A DNA stretch of 64,000 bases from Allosediminivita pacifica. GTDB taxonomy: Bacteria > Pseudomonadota > Alphaproteobacteria > Rhodobacterales > Rhodobacteraceae. Every line of letters starts with the position of its first letter. The first letter of the stretch is position 1. The stretch is taken from NCBI RefSeq assembly GCF_003054175.1, contig NZ_QBKN01000001.1:282037-346036 (forward strand), written 5' to 3'. Both the position numbers and the translations under genes were made by a program. Shown piece by piece: positions 54,184 through 62,691 of the stretch. The notes below the pieces were generated by a model. That model was not told the DNA's origin and searched no databases. It saw nothing but the letters and a program-made list of their open reading frames with translations.

Positions 54184-54564
54184 TCAAGCGCCGGGGCGGA
54201 AATCGGTCCGCTCCTCGAGCAGCTTGGTGAAAAGGGGCCAGAAGAAATCCTGCCCCGGGTAACCTTCCAGCCGGCCGATCTCTTCCCCGTCCTCGACAAG
54301 GATGAAGGTCGGCGTGAAATTCACCTTACGGTCATAGCTGACCCCGTCCGGTGGACCCATATGCAGGTCCGCGCGTTCCAGCGGGGCAAACGCGCCTTCC
54401 TCGGTATTGGGGTAGGCCGGGGCGATCTCGTCGTTCCAGGCGGCGCAGTAGGCGCATCCCGGCTGCTCGACCATGATGAGTCGAACGTCCGAGGCAACCC
54501 CTGCCACCGGCAGCGCGAAGAGTGCGGCCAGCAGGGCCGCGATAAAGAAACGAAGACGTGTCAT
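54184..54564 (-). CDS. soxS: Periplasmic thioredoxin SoxS
   Basis: A 126-residue thioredoxin-like protein with a signal peptide (RFFIAALLAALFALPVAGVA) and the active site CAYC in VEQPGCAYCAAWNDE, with cis-proline NFTPTFILV. In Paracoccus SoxS reactivates SoxYZ by reduction. The start is at 54564; the frame upstream runs into the soxV promoter. Divergent from soxV. Confidence 0.93.
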   Translation of the reverse strand: MTRLRFFIAALLAALFALPVAGVASDVRLIMVEQPGCAYCAAWNDEIAPAYPNTEEGAFAPLERADLHMGPPDGVSYDRKVNFTPTFILVEDGEEIGRLEGYPGQDFFWPLFTKLLEERTDFRPGA

Positions 54565-54600
54565 GGTGCACCGATTGACTGTCACGCATCGGACTACGTA

Positions 54601-54616
54601 ATCTGAATATGTGAAT
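54601..54616. promoter_or_regulatory. SoxR-type site between soxS and soxV
   Basis: ATCTGAATATGTGAAT has a perfect right half (GAAT) and an imperfect left half of ATTC-N8-GAAT. It is located between the divergent soxRS and soxVW genes, a region known to bind SoxR in Pseudaminobacter. Confidence 0.55.
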
Positions 54617-54638
54617 TGATCAAGGAAAGGCGGTCGGG

Positions 54639-55376
54639 TTGCTCGAAATTTCTTTCGCAGGCGCGGCATTTGCGGGGCTTTTGAGCTTCTTCACGCCCTG
54701 CATCCTGCCCATGGTGCCCTTCTACCTGTCCTACATGGCGGGCATCTCCATGACCGAACTGCGCGGCGAGGACGACATCCCGCCCGGCGCCGCCCGCCGC
54801 CTCGTGACCTCATCGGTGCTTTTCGCAGCAGGCGTGACCACGGTCTTCGTGCTGCTGGGCATGGGCGCCACCGCCGTCGGCCGCGCCTTCGCCGACTGGC
54901 AGCAACCGCTCTCCTACGCCGCCGCGGCGCTGCTCTTCGTCTTCGGGCTGCACTTCCTCGGCGTGATCCGCGTGCCGCTCCTCTACCGCGAGGCGCGCAT
55001 CGAAAGCACGGCGGAACCCAGCACCCTGCTGGGCGCCTACCTCACCGGCCTTGCCTTCGGCTTCGGCTGGACGCCCTGCGTCGGCCCGGCGCTCGCCTCG
55101 ATCCTGATGATCGCCAGCGGCATGGGCGACGTCACCCGCGGCGGGCTGCTGCTGCTGGTCTACGGGATCGGCATGACCGCGCCCTTCATCGTCGCCGCCT
55201 TCTTCGCGCGACCGTTCCTCTCGTGGTCGGCCCGCAACCGCTCGAAACTCCAGTACGCGGAAAAGGCCATGGGCGTCATGCTCATCGTCTTCGCGCTGCT
55301 CATTGCCACAAATACAGTCAACATCATCGCTCAGTGGATGCTCGACACCTTCCCGGGGTGGACCTCGCTGAGCTGA
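54639..55376 (+). CDS. soxV: Thiol-disulfide transporter SoxV (CcdA family)
   Basis: A 245-residue, six-helix membrane protein that carries reducing power from cytoplasmic thioredoxin to the periplasm. The two reactive cysteines are in FFTPCILPMVP and GWTPCVGPALA. The start is TTG at 54639 with AAGGAAAGG eight bases upstream; no in-frame ATG precedes it. It is followed by soxW after 17 bases. Confidence 0.94.
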   Translation: MLEISFAGAAFAGLLSFFTPCILPMVPFYLSYMAGISMTELRGEDDIPPGAARRLVTSSVLFAAGVTTVFVLLGMGATAVGRAFADWQQPLSYAAAALLFVFGLHFLGVIRVPLLYREARIESTAEPSTLLGAYLTGLAFGFGWTPCVGPALASILMIASGMGDVTRGGLLLLVYGIGMTAPFIVAAFFARPFLSWSARNRSKLQYAEKAMGVMLIVFALLIATNTVNIIAQWMLDTFPGWTSLS

Positions 55377-55393
55377 CAGGGGAGGAAAGACAC

Positions 55394-55972
55394 ATGAAGT
55401 TTCTGATCACGGCGGCCCTCGCGGGCCTCATGACGCTGCCCGCAGCGGCGCAGGAAATCGGCGACGACGGGCTGCACAAGCAGCCCTGGATGCGGACCAC
55501 CTTCAAGGACCTACAAGAGGACCTCGAAGAGGCCAACGCCGAGGACAAGCGACTCGTGCTCTTCTTCGAACAGCGGGGCTGCATCTACTGCCGCCAGATG
55601 CACGAAGAGGTCTTCAGCGATCCGAAGGTCTCGGACTACATTGAGGAAAACTACTTCGTGGTGCAGCTCAACCTGCACGGCGATACCGAGGTCACGGACT
55701 TCGACGGCGAGGCGCTGTCGGAAAAGGCCATGGCCCGGAAATGGCGTATTCTTTTCACGCCGACGCTGGTGTTCATGCCAGAAGAGGTGCCCGAGGATCA
55801 AAGCGCTGCCGAGGCCGCCGTTGCGACGATGCCGGGCGCTTTCGGCAAGGGCACGACCATCGACATGTTCACATGGGTGGCGGAAAAGCGCTATGACATG
55901 GACAACGGAGAAGACTTCCAGCGCTACCATGCGCGACGGATCCAGGAACGCGACAACGGGCGGACAGACTGA
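55394..55972 (+). CDS. soxW: Periplasmic thioredoxin SoxW
   Basis: A 192-residue exported protein with a signal peptide (LITAALAGLMTLPAAAQ) and a thioredoxin-like domain with CIYC in EQRGCIYCRQMHEEVF and a cis-proline segment LFTPTLVFMP. It receives electrons from SoxV. GGGAGGAAAG precedes the start. It is co-operonic with soxV. Confidence 0.93.
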   Translation: MKFLITAALAGLMTLPAAAQEIGDDGLHKQPWMRTTFKDLQEDLEEANAEDKRLVLFFEQRGCIYCRQMHEEVFSDPKVSDYIEENYFVVQLNLHGDTEVTDFDGEALSEKAMARKWRILFTPTLVFMPEEVPEDQSAAEAAVATMPGAFGKGTTIDMFTWVAEKRYDMDNGEDFQRYHARRIQERDNGRTD

Positions 55973-55991
55973 CAGGGGTTCGGAACAACCA

Positions 55992-56007
55992 ATTCGAATC
56001 CATGAAT
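55992..56007. promoter_or_regulatory. SoxR-type operator before soxX
   Basis: ATTC-GAATCCAT-GAAT exactly fits ATTC-N8-GAAT, the site I recall for the related sensor SqrR. It lies in the soxW-soxX spacer, the second region known to bind SoxR. Confidence 0.75.
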
Positions 56008-56099
56008 TTGTTGTTGCCTGAACACCCCCGACTGGCCTACGGTATACGTCGAAGGCGCAAGCAGGGCCCCCGGCGGTCAGCAAGCCCTAGGGAGGAAAC

Positions 56100-56573
56100 A
56101 TGAGAAGAACAGCAATCTGCACGGCGGCGCTGCTGGCCGCGAGCGCGGCAACGGCTGAACCGGTCGAGCCCACAAGTGTCAGCTACGGCGAATACGGTGC
56201 CGTAGAAACCTCGCTCAGCGGCAATCCAGGCGATCCCGACAGGGGCCGCGAGGTGTTTTCGACCAAGAGCATGGGCAATTGCGTGTCCTGCCACCAGGTC
56301 AGTGGCCTCGACGTGCCCTTCCAGGGCGAGGTGGGGCCTATGCTCGACTTCGTCGGCGAATACCGCACGCCGGCCGAGTTGCGCGGGATCGTGGCAAACG
56401 CCAAGAACACGTTCCCCGAAACCGTGATGCCCTCTTTCTACAAGACCACCGGCTTCATACGTCCGGGTGACGGCTTCACCGGCAAGGCCGCCGAGGAACC
56501 CCTCCCGCCGCTGCTGAGCGCGCAGGAGATCGAGGACCTGGTCGCCTTCCTCATGACGCTCAAGGACACCTGA
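56100..56573 (+). CDS. soxX: Sulfur-oxidation cytochrome SoxX
   Basis: A 157-residue periplasmic monohaem cytochrome c. The signal peptide is residues 1-19; the haem motif CVSCH is at 61-65, and the methionine ligand is probably in TVMPSFYKT. With SoxA it attaches thiosulfate to SoxY. A GGGAGG site precedes the start. It opens the soxXYZA transcription unit. Confidence 0.95.
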   Translation: MRRTAICTAALLAASAATAEPVEPTSVSYGEYGAVETSLSGNPGDPDRGREVFSTKSMGNCVSCHQVSGLDVPFQGEVGPMLDFVGEYRTPAELRGIVANAKNTFPETVMPSFYKTTGFIRPGDGFTGKAAEEPLPPLLSAQEIEDLVAFLMTLKDT

Positions 56574-56596
56574 GCCCCAGAACAGGAGTGCACGAC

Positions 56597-57013
56597 ATGC
56601 AATTCACACGACGCGAAACGCTCGCCCTCGGGGCCGGTGCCGCGCTGATGACGGTCCTGCCCTACCGCGCCAACGCCGCGGTCGAGGACTTCGTCAACGA
56701 GTTCACCGGCGGGGCCGAAGTGGCCGAGGGCGGGGTCGACCTGATCGCGCCCGAGATCGCCGAGAACGGCAACACCGTTCCGATCGAGGTCGCCGCCGAG
56801 GGCGCCTCCGCCATCATGGTGCTGGCCGCGGGCAACCCGACGCCGCCGGTCGCCACCTTCAATTTCGGCCCGCTGGCAGGTGCCAGCCGCGCCGCAACCC
56901 GCATCCGCCTGGCCCAGACGCAGGACGTGATCGCCATCGCCAAGCTGGCGGACGGCAGCTTCGCGCGCACCTCGTCGCTCGTGAAGGTCACCATCGGCGG
57001 CTGCGGCGGCTAA
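56597..57013 (+). CDS. soxY: Sulfur carrier subunit SoxY
   Basis: A 138-residue carrier. A Tat-type signal (TRRETLALGAGAAL) is followed by the SoxY fold. The C-terminal swinging arm VTIGGCGG has the substrate-bearing Cys136 third from the end. The start is MQFTRRE at 56597; a GTG nine bases earlier is in frame but the AGGAG site suits the ATG. SoxZ follows after 19 bases. Confidence 0.96.
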   Translation: MQFTRRETLALGAGAALMTVLPYRANAAVEDFVNEFTGGAEVAEGGVDLIAPEIAENGNTVPIEVAAEGASAIMVLAAGNPTPPVATFNFGPLAGASRAATRIRLAQTQDVIAIAKLADGSFARTSSLVKVTIGGCGG

Positions 57014-57032
57014 GAGAACAGGAGACAGGAAC

Positions 57033-57362
57033 ATGGCATCTGGTGTCAGACCCCGCGTGAAGGTCCCCCGCAGCGCATCCGCCGGCGAGACCATCACCAT
57101 CAAGACCCTCATCAGTCACCAAATGGAATCCGGCCAGCGCAAGGATTCCGACGGCAACACGATCCCGCGGTCGATCATCAACCGCTTCGTGGTCGACTTC
57201 AACGGCGAGAACGTGCTCGACGTGAAGATGGAACCGGCGATCTCGACCAACCCCTACTTCGAGTTCGAGGCCAAGGTGCCCGAAAGCGGGGACTTCCACT
57301 TCACCTGGTATGACGACGACGGCTCCGTCTACGAGGACACGCAAACCATCGAGGTGAGCTGA
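57033..57362 (+). CDS. soxZ: SoxY partner SoxZ
   Basis: A 109-residue immunoglobulin-like protein (RVKVPRSASAGETITIKTLI ... FHFTWYDDDGSVY). It has no signal peptide and is exported bound to SoxY. Typical length and position. Followed by soxA after 59 bases. Confidence 0.96.
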   Translation: MASGVRPRVKVPRSASAGETITIKTLISHQMESGQRKDSDGNTIPRSIINRFVVDFNGENVLDVKMEPAISTNPYFEFEAKVPESGDFHFTWYDDDGSVYEDTQTIEVS

Positions 57363-57421
57363 TCGCCCGCCGGGCTGCCGCCGACCCGCGCGGCAGCCTC
57401 GCCAAGAGGGAGGAAACGATA

Positions 57422-58270
57422 ATGAAACGCATGGCACTCACGGCGGCGATCGCGCTGCTGGCGGCACCCGCGCTCGCCGGCGGTGCAGACGACGACACCC
57501 TCGTCGTCAACGGCGAAATCGAGATGACCACCAAGGCCGACGCGCCCGACCATCTCGAGGGCGCGCTGGATCAGGTCATCTCGGGCTGGCACTTCCGCTC
57601 GGACGAGACCCAGCAACTTCAGACCGACGACTTCGAAAACCAGGGCATGATCTTCGTCGACGCCGCCTACGACGCCTGGAACACCGTCGAAGGCACCGAG
57701 GAGAAAAGCTGCGCCTCCTGCCACGACAGCCCCGAGGACAGCATGGAAGGCGTCCGCGCCGTCTATCCCAAGTGGAACGAGGAGGCGGGCGAAGTCCGCA
57801 CGCTCGCCCAGCAGATCAACGCCTGCCGGACCGAGCGCATGGGCGCCGAACCCTACGGCTACACCAGCGGCGAAATGGCCAACATGGAGGCGCTGATCTC
57901 GGTCCAGTCGCGCGGCATGCCCATGAACGTCGCCATCGACGGCCCGGTGCGCGAGACATGGGAACAGGGCAAGGAGATGTACTACACCCGCTACGGTCAG
58001 CTCGAACTGGCCTGCGCCTCCTGCCACGAGCAGAACTACGGCAACTACATCCGTGCCGACCACCTGAGCCAAGGCCAGACTAACGGCTTTCCGGTCTACC
58101 GGCTGAAGAACGCCAAGCTCAACACGACCCACGCCCGCTTCAAGGGCTGCGTGCGCGACACCCGCGCCGAGACCTTCCAGCCCGGCAGCCCCGAATTCGT
58201 GGCGCTCGAACTCTATGTCGCCTCGCGCGGCAACGGGCTCAGCGTCGAGGCGCCGTCGGTCCGCAACTGA
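57422..58270 (+). CDS. soxA: Sulfur-oxidation dihaem cytochrome SoxA
   Basis: A 282-residue periplasmic cytochrome with a signal peptide (residues 1-20) and two haem motifs, CASCH at 97-101 and CASCH at 198-202. This is the dihaem type as in Paracoccus and Rhodovulum. Cys243 in FKGCVRDTRAE matches the active-site cysteine that carries the thiosulfate adduct and ligates haem. Followed by a strong terminator before soxB. Not the sarcosine oxidase soxA at 35286. Confidence 0.96.
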   Translation: MKRMALTAAIALLAAPALAGGADDDTLVVNGEIEMTTKADAPDHLEGALDQVISGWHFRSDETQQLQTDDFENQGMIFVDAAYDAWNTVEGTEEKSCASCHDSPEDSMEGVRAVYPKWNEEAGEVRTLAQQINACRTERMGAEPYGYTSGEMANMEALISVQSRGMPMNVAIDGPVRETWEQGKEMYYTRYGQLELACASCHEQNYGNYIRADHLSQGQTNGFPVYRLKNAKLNTTHARFKGCVRDTRAETFQPGSPEFVALELYVASRGNGLSVEAPSVRN

Positions 58271-58279
58271 TCCATCGCG

Positions 58280-58310
58280 CCCCGCGCGGGTCCTCCCGCG
58301 CGGGGTCTTT
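58280..58310 (+). terminator. Terminator between soxA and soxB
   Basis: A perfect 11-base-pair stem (CCCCGCGCGGG / CCCGCGCGGGG) with a 4-base loop and TCTTT tail, ten bases after soxA. Confidence 0.85.
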
Positions 58311-58322
58311 CAGACCTGAATA

Positions 58323-58338
58323 ATTCACACATGCGCAT
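58323..58338. promoter_or_regulatory. SoxR-type site before soxB
   Basis: ATTC-ACACATGC-GCAT differs by one base from ATTC-N8-GAAT; a second ATTCA/TGAAT pair overlaps it (58317-58327). It follows the terminator, suggesting a separate soxB promoter. Confidence 0.55.
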
Positions 58339-58374
58339 ATTTGTGACGTGCGCGAGGAAAGGCAGAGGCGACCC

Positions 58375-60072
58375 ATGATCTCCAGACGCGACTTCCTGCA
58401 GGTTTCCATGGCGGCCTCCGCGGCGCTGGGCGCAAGCGGCTTCGGCAACTGGTCCCGCCTCGCCGCGCAGCAGGCGCTCACCCAGGATCAGCTCCTGGAA
58501 TTCGACACCTTCGGGAACGTCTCGCTGATCCACGTCACCGACATCCACGCGCAGCTCAAGCCGATCTACTTCCGCGAGCCATCCGTAAACATCGGCGTCG
58601 GCCCCAACCGGGGCGAGGTGCCCCATGTCACCGGCGCCGACTTCCGCCGCCTCTACGGGATCGACGATGGCTCGCCCTCGCACTACGCGCTCACTTCGGG
58701 GGATTTCGCGGCGCTGGCGCAGGCCTACGGCCGCGTCGGCGGCATGGACCGTGTGGCCACCGTCGTGAACGCCATCCGCGCCGACCGCCCCGACGCGCTC
58801 CTGCTCGACGGCGGTGACACCTGGCACGGCTCCTACACCTGCCACCACACGCAAGGGCAGGACATGGTCAACGTCATGAACGCGCTGAAGCCCGACGCCA
58901 TGACCTTCCACTGGGAATTCACCCTCGGGCAGGACCGCGTGCGCGAACTGGTCGAGGGACTGCCCTTTGACGCGCTTGGCCAGAACATCTTCGACGCCAT
59001 GTGGGACGAACCCGCCGAGCGGTTCAAACCCTACGAGTTCTACGAACGCGGCGGCGTGAAGATCGCCGTCATCGGCCAGGCCTTCCCCTACCTGCCCATC
59101 GCCAACCCCGGCTGGATGTTCCCGGACTACACCTTCGGGATCCGCGACCGCCACATGCAGGAGATGGTCGATGAGGTCCGCGCCCAGGGCGCCGAACTGG
59201 TCGTCTGCCTTAGCCACAACGGCTTCGACGTGGACAAGAAGATGGCGGGCCAGGTCTCGGGCATCGACGTGATCCTGACCGGCCACACCCACGACGCGCT
59301 CCCCGAACCCGTGCTCGTGGGCGACACGATCCTCATCGCCTCCGGCTCCAACGGCAAGTTCGTCAGCCGCGTGGATCTCGACGTGCGCGACGGGCAGATG
59401 ATGGGCTTCCGCCACAAGCTCATCCCGATCTTCTCGGACGTGATCGCCCCCGACCCCGAGATGACGCGCCTCATCGACGAACAGCGCGCCCCCTATATCG
59501 ACCAGCTGACCGAGGTCATCGGCGAAACCGAGGGCACGCTCTACCGCCGTGGCAATTTCAACGGCACCTGGGACGATCTCATCTGCGATGCGCTCATGTC
59601 CGAACGCGACGCGCAGATCGCCCTGTCGCCGGGCGTGCGCTGGGGCCCCTCGCTGATCCCCGGCGACAAGATCACACGCGAGGACATCTGGAACGTCACC
59701 TCCATGTCCTACGGCGAAGCCTACCGGAACGAGATGACGGGCGAATTCCTCAAGGTCGTGCTCGAGGACGTGGCCGACAACATCTTCAACCCCGACCCCT
59801 ACTACCAGCAGGGCGGCGACATGGTCCGCACCGGGGGGCTCGGCTACCGCATCGACGTGCGCGCCGAACAGGGCAGCCGGATCTCGGACATGGTGCTGCT
59901 CGAGACGGGCGAACCCATCGACCCCGCCGCGACCTACGTGGTCGCCGGCTGGGCCAGCGTGAACGAGGGGACCGAGGGCCCGATGATCTGGGACGTGGTG
60001 GAAAACCACATCCGGCAGCAGGGCACGATCCGGACCGACGTGAACACGGATGTGGAGGTGGAGGGCGCCTGA
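58375..60072 (+). CDS. soxB: Thiosulfohydrolase SoxB
   Basis: A 565-residue periplasmic dimanganese hydrolase that removes sulfate from the SoxY-bound intermediate. The Tat signal is SRRDFLQVSMAASAALGASG. Metallophosphatase motifs are HVTDIHAQ (residues 53-60), LLDGGDTWHGS and LTGHTHDAL. A 5'-nucleotidase C-terminal domain is present. The start is at 58375; nine upstream codons are rejected. Not the sarcosine oxidase soxB at 33752. Confidence 0.96.
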   Translation: MISRRDFLQVSMAASAALGASGFGNWSRLAAQQALTQDQLLEFDTFGNVSLIHVTDIHAQLKPIYFREPSVNIGVGPNRGEVPHVTGADFRRLYGIDDGSPSHYALTSGDFAALAQAYGRVGGMDRVATVVNAIRADRPDALLLDGGDTWHGSYTCHHTQGQDMVNVMNALKPDAMTFHWEFTLGQDRVRELVEGLPFDALGQNIFDAMWDEPAERFKPYEFYERGGVKIAVIGQAFPYLPIANPGWMFPDYTFGIRDRHMQEMVDEVRAQGAELVVCLSHNGFDVDKKMAGQVSGIDVILTGHTHDALPEPVLVGDTILIASGSNGKFVSRVDLDVRDGQMMGFRHKLIPIFSDVIAPDPEMTRLIDEQRAPYIDQLTEVIGETEGTLYRRGNFNGTWDDLICDALMSERDAQIALSPGVRWGPSLIPGDKITREDIWNVTSMSYGEAYRNEMTGEFLKVVLEDVADNIFNPDPYYQQGGDMVRTGGLGYRIDVRAEQGSRISDMVLLETGEPIDPAATYVVAGWASVNEGTEGPMIWDVVENHIRQQGTIRTDVNTDVEVEGA

Positions 60073-60102
60073 GGGCGCCCGCCAAAAAATTTTCATCATA
60101 TC

Positions 60103-60118
60103 ATTCACATAGATGAAT
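60103..60118. promoter_or_regulatory. SoxR-type operator before soxC
   Basis: ATTC-ACATAGAT-GAAT exactly fits ATTC-N8-GAAT (and ATTCA-N6-TGAAT), 25 bases before the soxC start. Confidence 0.7.
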
Positions 60119-60142
60119 GTCGTGATTTGAAGGGAGGCAAAC

Positions 60143-61423
60143 ATGGCAGACGAGCAAGGCAGGCACCCCAGCCGCCGCGCGTTCCTGACCAGCGCCGCGG
60201 CCCTCGGGGCCGGGGCCGGGCTGGCGGGGGCTGCGCGGGCGAACGGACCCGACCCGCTCATCACGGAGGTGCAGGACTGGGCCAGGGGCTTCGGCGAAGG
60301 TGTCGACGCCACGCCCTATGGTCTGCCCATCCGGTTCGAGCACGACGTGATCCGCCGCAACGTGGAATGGCTGACGGCCGATACCATCAGCTCGATCAAC
60401 TTCACGCCGATCCACGCGCTCGACGGCACCATCACGCCACAGGGCTGTGCCTTCGAGCGGCACCACTCCGGCGCGATCGAACTAGCCAAGCCCGACTACC
60501 GCCTCATGGTGAACGGCCTCGTCGATAAACCGCTCGTCTTCACCTACGCCGACCTCGAACGCTTCCCGCGCGAAAACCACGTCTACTTCTGCGAATGCGC
60601 TGCCAACAGCGGCATGGAATGGGCCGGTGCGCAGCTCAACGGCGCGCAGTTCACCCACGGCATGATCCACAACATGGAATACACTGGCGTGCCCCTGCGC
60701 GCCCTCCTGCAAGAGGCCGGTCTCGGCCCGGCCGGCGACCTTTCTGACAAGTGGGTCTTCGTCGAGGGCGCGGATGCCAGCTCCAACGGACGTTCCATCC
60801 CCATGGAAAAGGCGCTCGACGACGTGCTCGTCGCCTTCAAGGCCAACGGCGAGGCGCTACGCAAGGAACACGGCTACCCCGTGCGCCTCGTGGTCCCCGG
60901 CTGGGAGGGCAACATGTGGGTCAAATGGCTCCGCCGGATCGAGGTGATGGACGGCCCCGTGGAAAGCCGCGAGGAGACCAGCAAGTACACCGATGTGCTT
61001 GCAGACGGCACCGCCCGCAAATGGACCTGGGTGATGGATGCGAAATCCGTCATCACCTCGCCCAGCCCGCAAAGCCCGATCACCCACGGCCCCGGCCCGC
61101 TGGTCATCACCGGGCTTGCGTGGTCCGGCCACGGCGCGATCCGCCGCGTCGATGTCTCCACCGATGGCGGCATCAGCTGGCAGACCGCGCGGCTGTCCCG
61201 CGAGGGCGAATCCAAGGCGCTCAGCCGCTTCTACCTCGACATTGACTGGGACGGCTCCGAGATGCTGCTGCAAAGCCGCGCCATGGACGACACCGGCTAC
61301 GTCCAGCCCACCAAGGACCAGCTGCGCGAGGTGCGGGGCCTCAACTCCGTTTACCACAACAACGGCATCCAGACCTGGCACGTGAAAACCAGCGGGGAGG
61401 CGGAAAATGTCGAAGTCTCTTAA
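60143..61423 (+). CDS. soxC: Sulfane dehydrogenase molybdopterin subunit SoxC
   Basis: A 426-residue periplasmic protein with a Tat signal (SRRAFLTSAAALGAGAGL). The sulfite-oxidase fold carries the molybdenum-ligand region CECAANSGMEW and a C-terminal dimerisation domain (AIRRVDVSTDGGISWQTARL). With SoxD it oxidises the outer sulfane sulfur on SoxY, so a complete SoxCD means no sulfur globules are needed. Overlaps soxD by 17 bases. Confidence 0.95.
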   Translation: MADEQGRHPSRRAFLTSAAALGAGAGLAGAARANGPDPLITEVQDWARGFGEGVDATPYGLPIRFEHDVIRRNVEWLTADTISSINFTPIHALDGTITPQGCAFERHHSGAIELAKPDYRLMVNGLVDKPLVFTYADLERFPRENHVYFCECAANSGMEWAGAQLNGAQFTHGMIHNMEYTGVPLRALLQEAGLGPAGDLSDKWVFVEGADASSNGRSIPMEKALDDVLVAFKANGEALRKEHGYPVRLVVPGWEGNMWVKWLRRIEVMDGPVESREETSKYTDVLADGTARKWTWVMDAKSVITSPSPQSPITHGPGPLVITGLAWSGHGAIRRVDVSTDGGISWQTARLSREGESKALSRFYLDIDWDGSEMLLQSRAMDDTGYVQPTKDQLREVRGLNSVYHNNGIQTWHVKTSGEAENVEVS

Positions 61424-62612
61424 AATCTACGCCGCCACGGCGCTCGGCATCGGCCTCACCCTGACGCTCTCCGTCATGCTCGCCGAGCGCAATATCGCGC
61501 CCATGCCGGAAGACCCGCCGCTGCTGGGCCGGCTTCCTGATCCGGCACCCGCCAGCCCCGCGCCACCCCCCGAAAGCGGCCTGATCGCCGCCGCACATGC
61601 AGACGAGGCGGGCGAAAGCGCCACCTTCGGCATCGGCCGCGAGGCGCTGCCCGAGGAACTGGCCGCCTGGGATCTCGACGTGAGCCCCGACGGCACCGGC
61701 CTGCCCGAGGGCTCGGGCGACGTGGCCACGGGCGAAGAGCTCTTCGTCGAACGCTGCGCCGCCTGCCACGGCGACTTTGCCGAGGGCGTCGGCAACTGGC
61801 CCGCGCTCGCGGGCGGCGAGGGCACGCTCGCGGACGAGGACCCGGTCAAGACGGTGGGCAGCTACTGGCCCTACCTCTCGACCGCTTGGGACTACGTTCA
61901 CCGCTCCATGCCCTTCGGCAACGCGCAGACCCTCACCGCGGACGAGACTTACGCCATCACGGCCTACATCCTCTATTCCAACTGGATCGTGGAAGAGGAT
62001 TTCACCCTCAGCCGAGACACCTTCGACGAGGTCGAGATGCCCAACGCCGACGGCTTCATCGTCGATGACCGCCCTGAAACGGAATACGCCAAGTGGCGCG
62101 CCGAGCCCTGCATGGAAGCCTGCAAGGACGGCGTCGAGATCATCCGCCGCGCCACCAGCCTGAACGTGACACCCGAGGACGATTTCGACGTGAATCCTGT
62201 CACGGGAGGGGCGTTCGAAGCCGCCAGCGCGTCTGTGCCGGAACCCGAACCGGAGACTGCGCCCGAGGCGACCTCCGACCCCGAACCCGAGGCCGGCCCC
62301 GATCCCGCGCTCGTGGCCGAGGGCGAAAAGGTCTTCCGCCAGTGCAAGGCCTGCCACCAGGTGGGCGAGGGCGCGGCCAACCGCGTCGGCCCCCATCTCA
62401 ACGGCATCCTAGGGCGTGACATCGCCGCCGCCGAGGGCTTCCGCTACTCCGGCGCGATGGAGGACATGGAGGGCACCTGGGACGACGACCGCCTGGCCGA
62501 GTTCCTCGCCGACCCGCGTGGCACGGTGCGCGGCACCCGCATGGCCTTCGCCGGGCTGCGGGACGAGGCTGACATCGAGGCGGTCATCGCCTACCTGCAC
62601 GGCTTCGAGTGA
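61407..62612 (+). CDS. soxD: Sulfane dehydrogenase dihaem cytochrome SoxD
   Basis: A 401-residue periplasmic cytochrome, electron acceptor of SoxC. An N-terminal signal/anchor (residues 5-27) is followed by haem motif CAACH at 117-121 and CKACH near 312-316, each with its own cytochrome domain. They are joined by a Pro/Glu-rich linker (SVPEPEPETAPEATS onward). The second domain resembles class I cytochrome c. Last gene of the sox cluster here. Confidence 0.95.
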   Translation: MSKSLKIYAATALGIGLTLTLSVMLAERNIAPMPEDPPLLGRLPDPAPASPAPPPESGLIAAAHADEAGESATFGIGREALPEELAAWDLDVSPDGTGLPEGSGDVATGEELFVERCAACHGDFAEGVGNWPALAGGEGTLADEDPVKTVGSYWPYLSTAWDYVHRSMPFGNAQTLTADETYAITAYILYSNWIVEEDFTLSRDTFDEVEMPNADGFIVDDRPETEYAKWRAEPCMEACKDGVEIIRRATSLNVTPEDDFDVNPVTGGAFEAASASVPEPEPETAPEATSDPEPEAGPDPALVAEGEKVFRQCKACHQVGEGAANRVGPHLNGILGRDIAAAEGFRYSGAMEDMEGTWDDDRLAEFLADPRGTVRGTRMAFAGLRDEADIEAVIAYLHGFE

Positions 62613-62632
62613 TCCCGCAGCCTTGAAACCGG

Positions 62633-62657
62633 GGGGCGCGACACTCCGCGCCCCTTG
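62633..62657 (+). terminator. Terminator after soxD
   Basis: A perfect 8-base-pair stem (GGGGCGCG / CGCGCCCC) with a 6-base loop followed by TTG, 20 bases after soxD. Confidence 0.6.
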
Positions 62658-62691
62658 ACCTTCCCGCGGGGCAGGGTCCAACTCTGACCCC

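Noticed and set aside
54617..54624. TTGATCAA as a sixth FNR box
   Set aside because: The half-sites abut without the four-base spacer needed for FNR; it overlaps the soxV ribosome site region instead.
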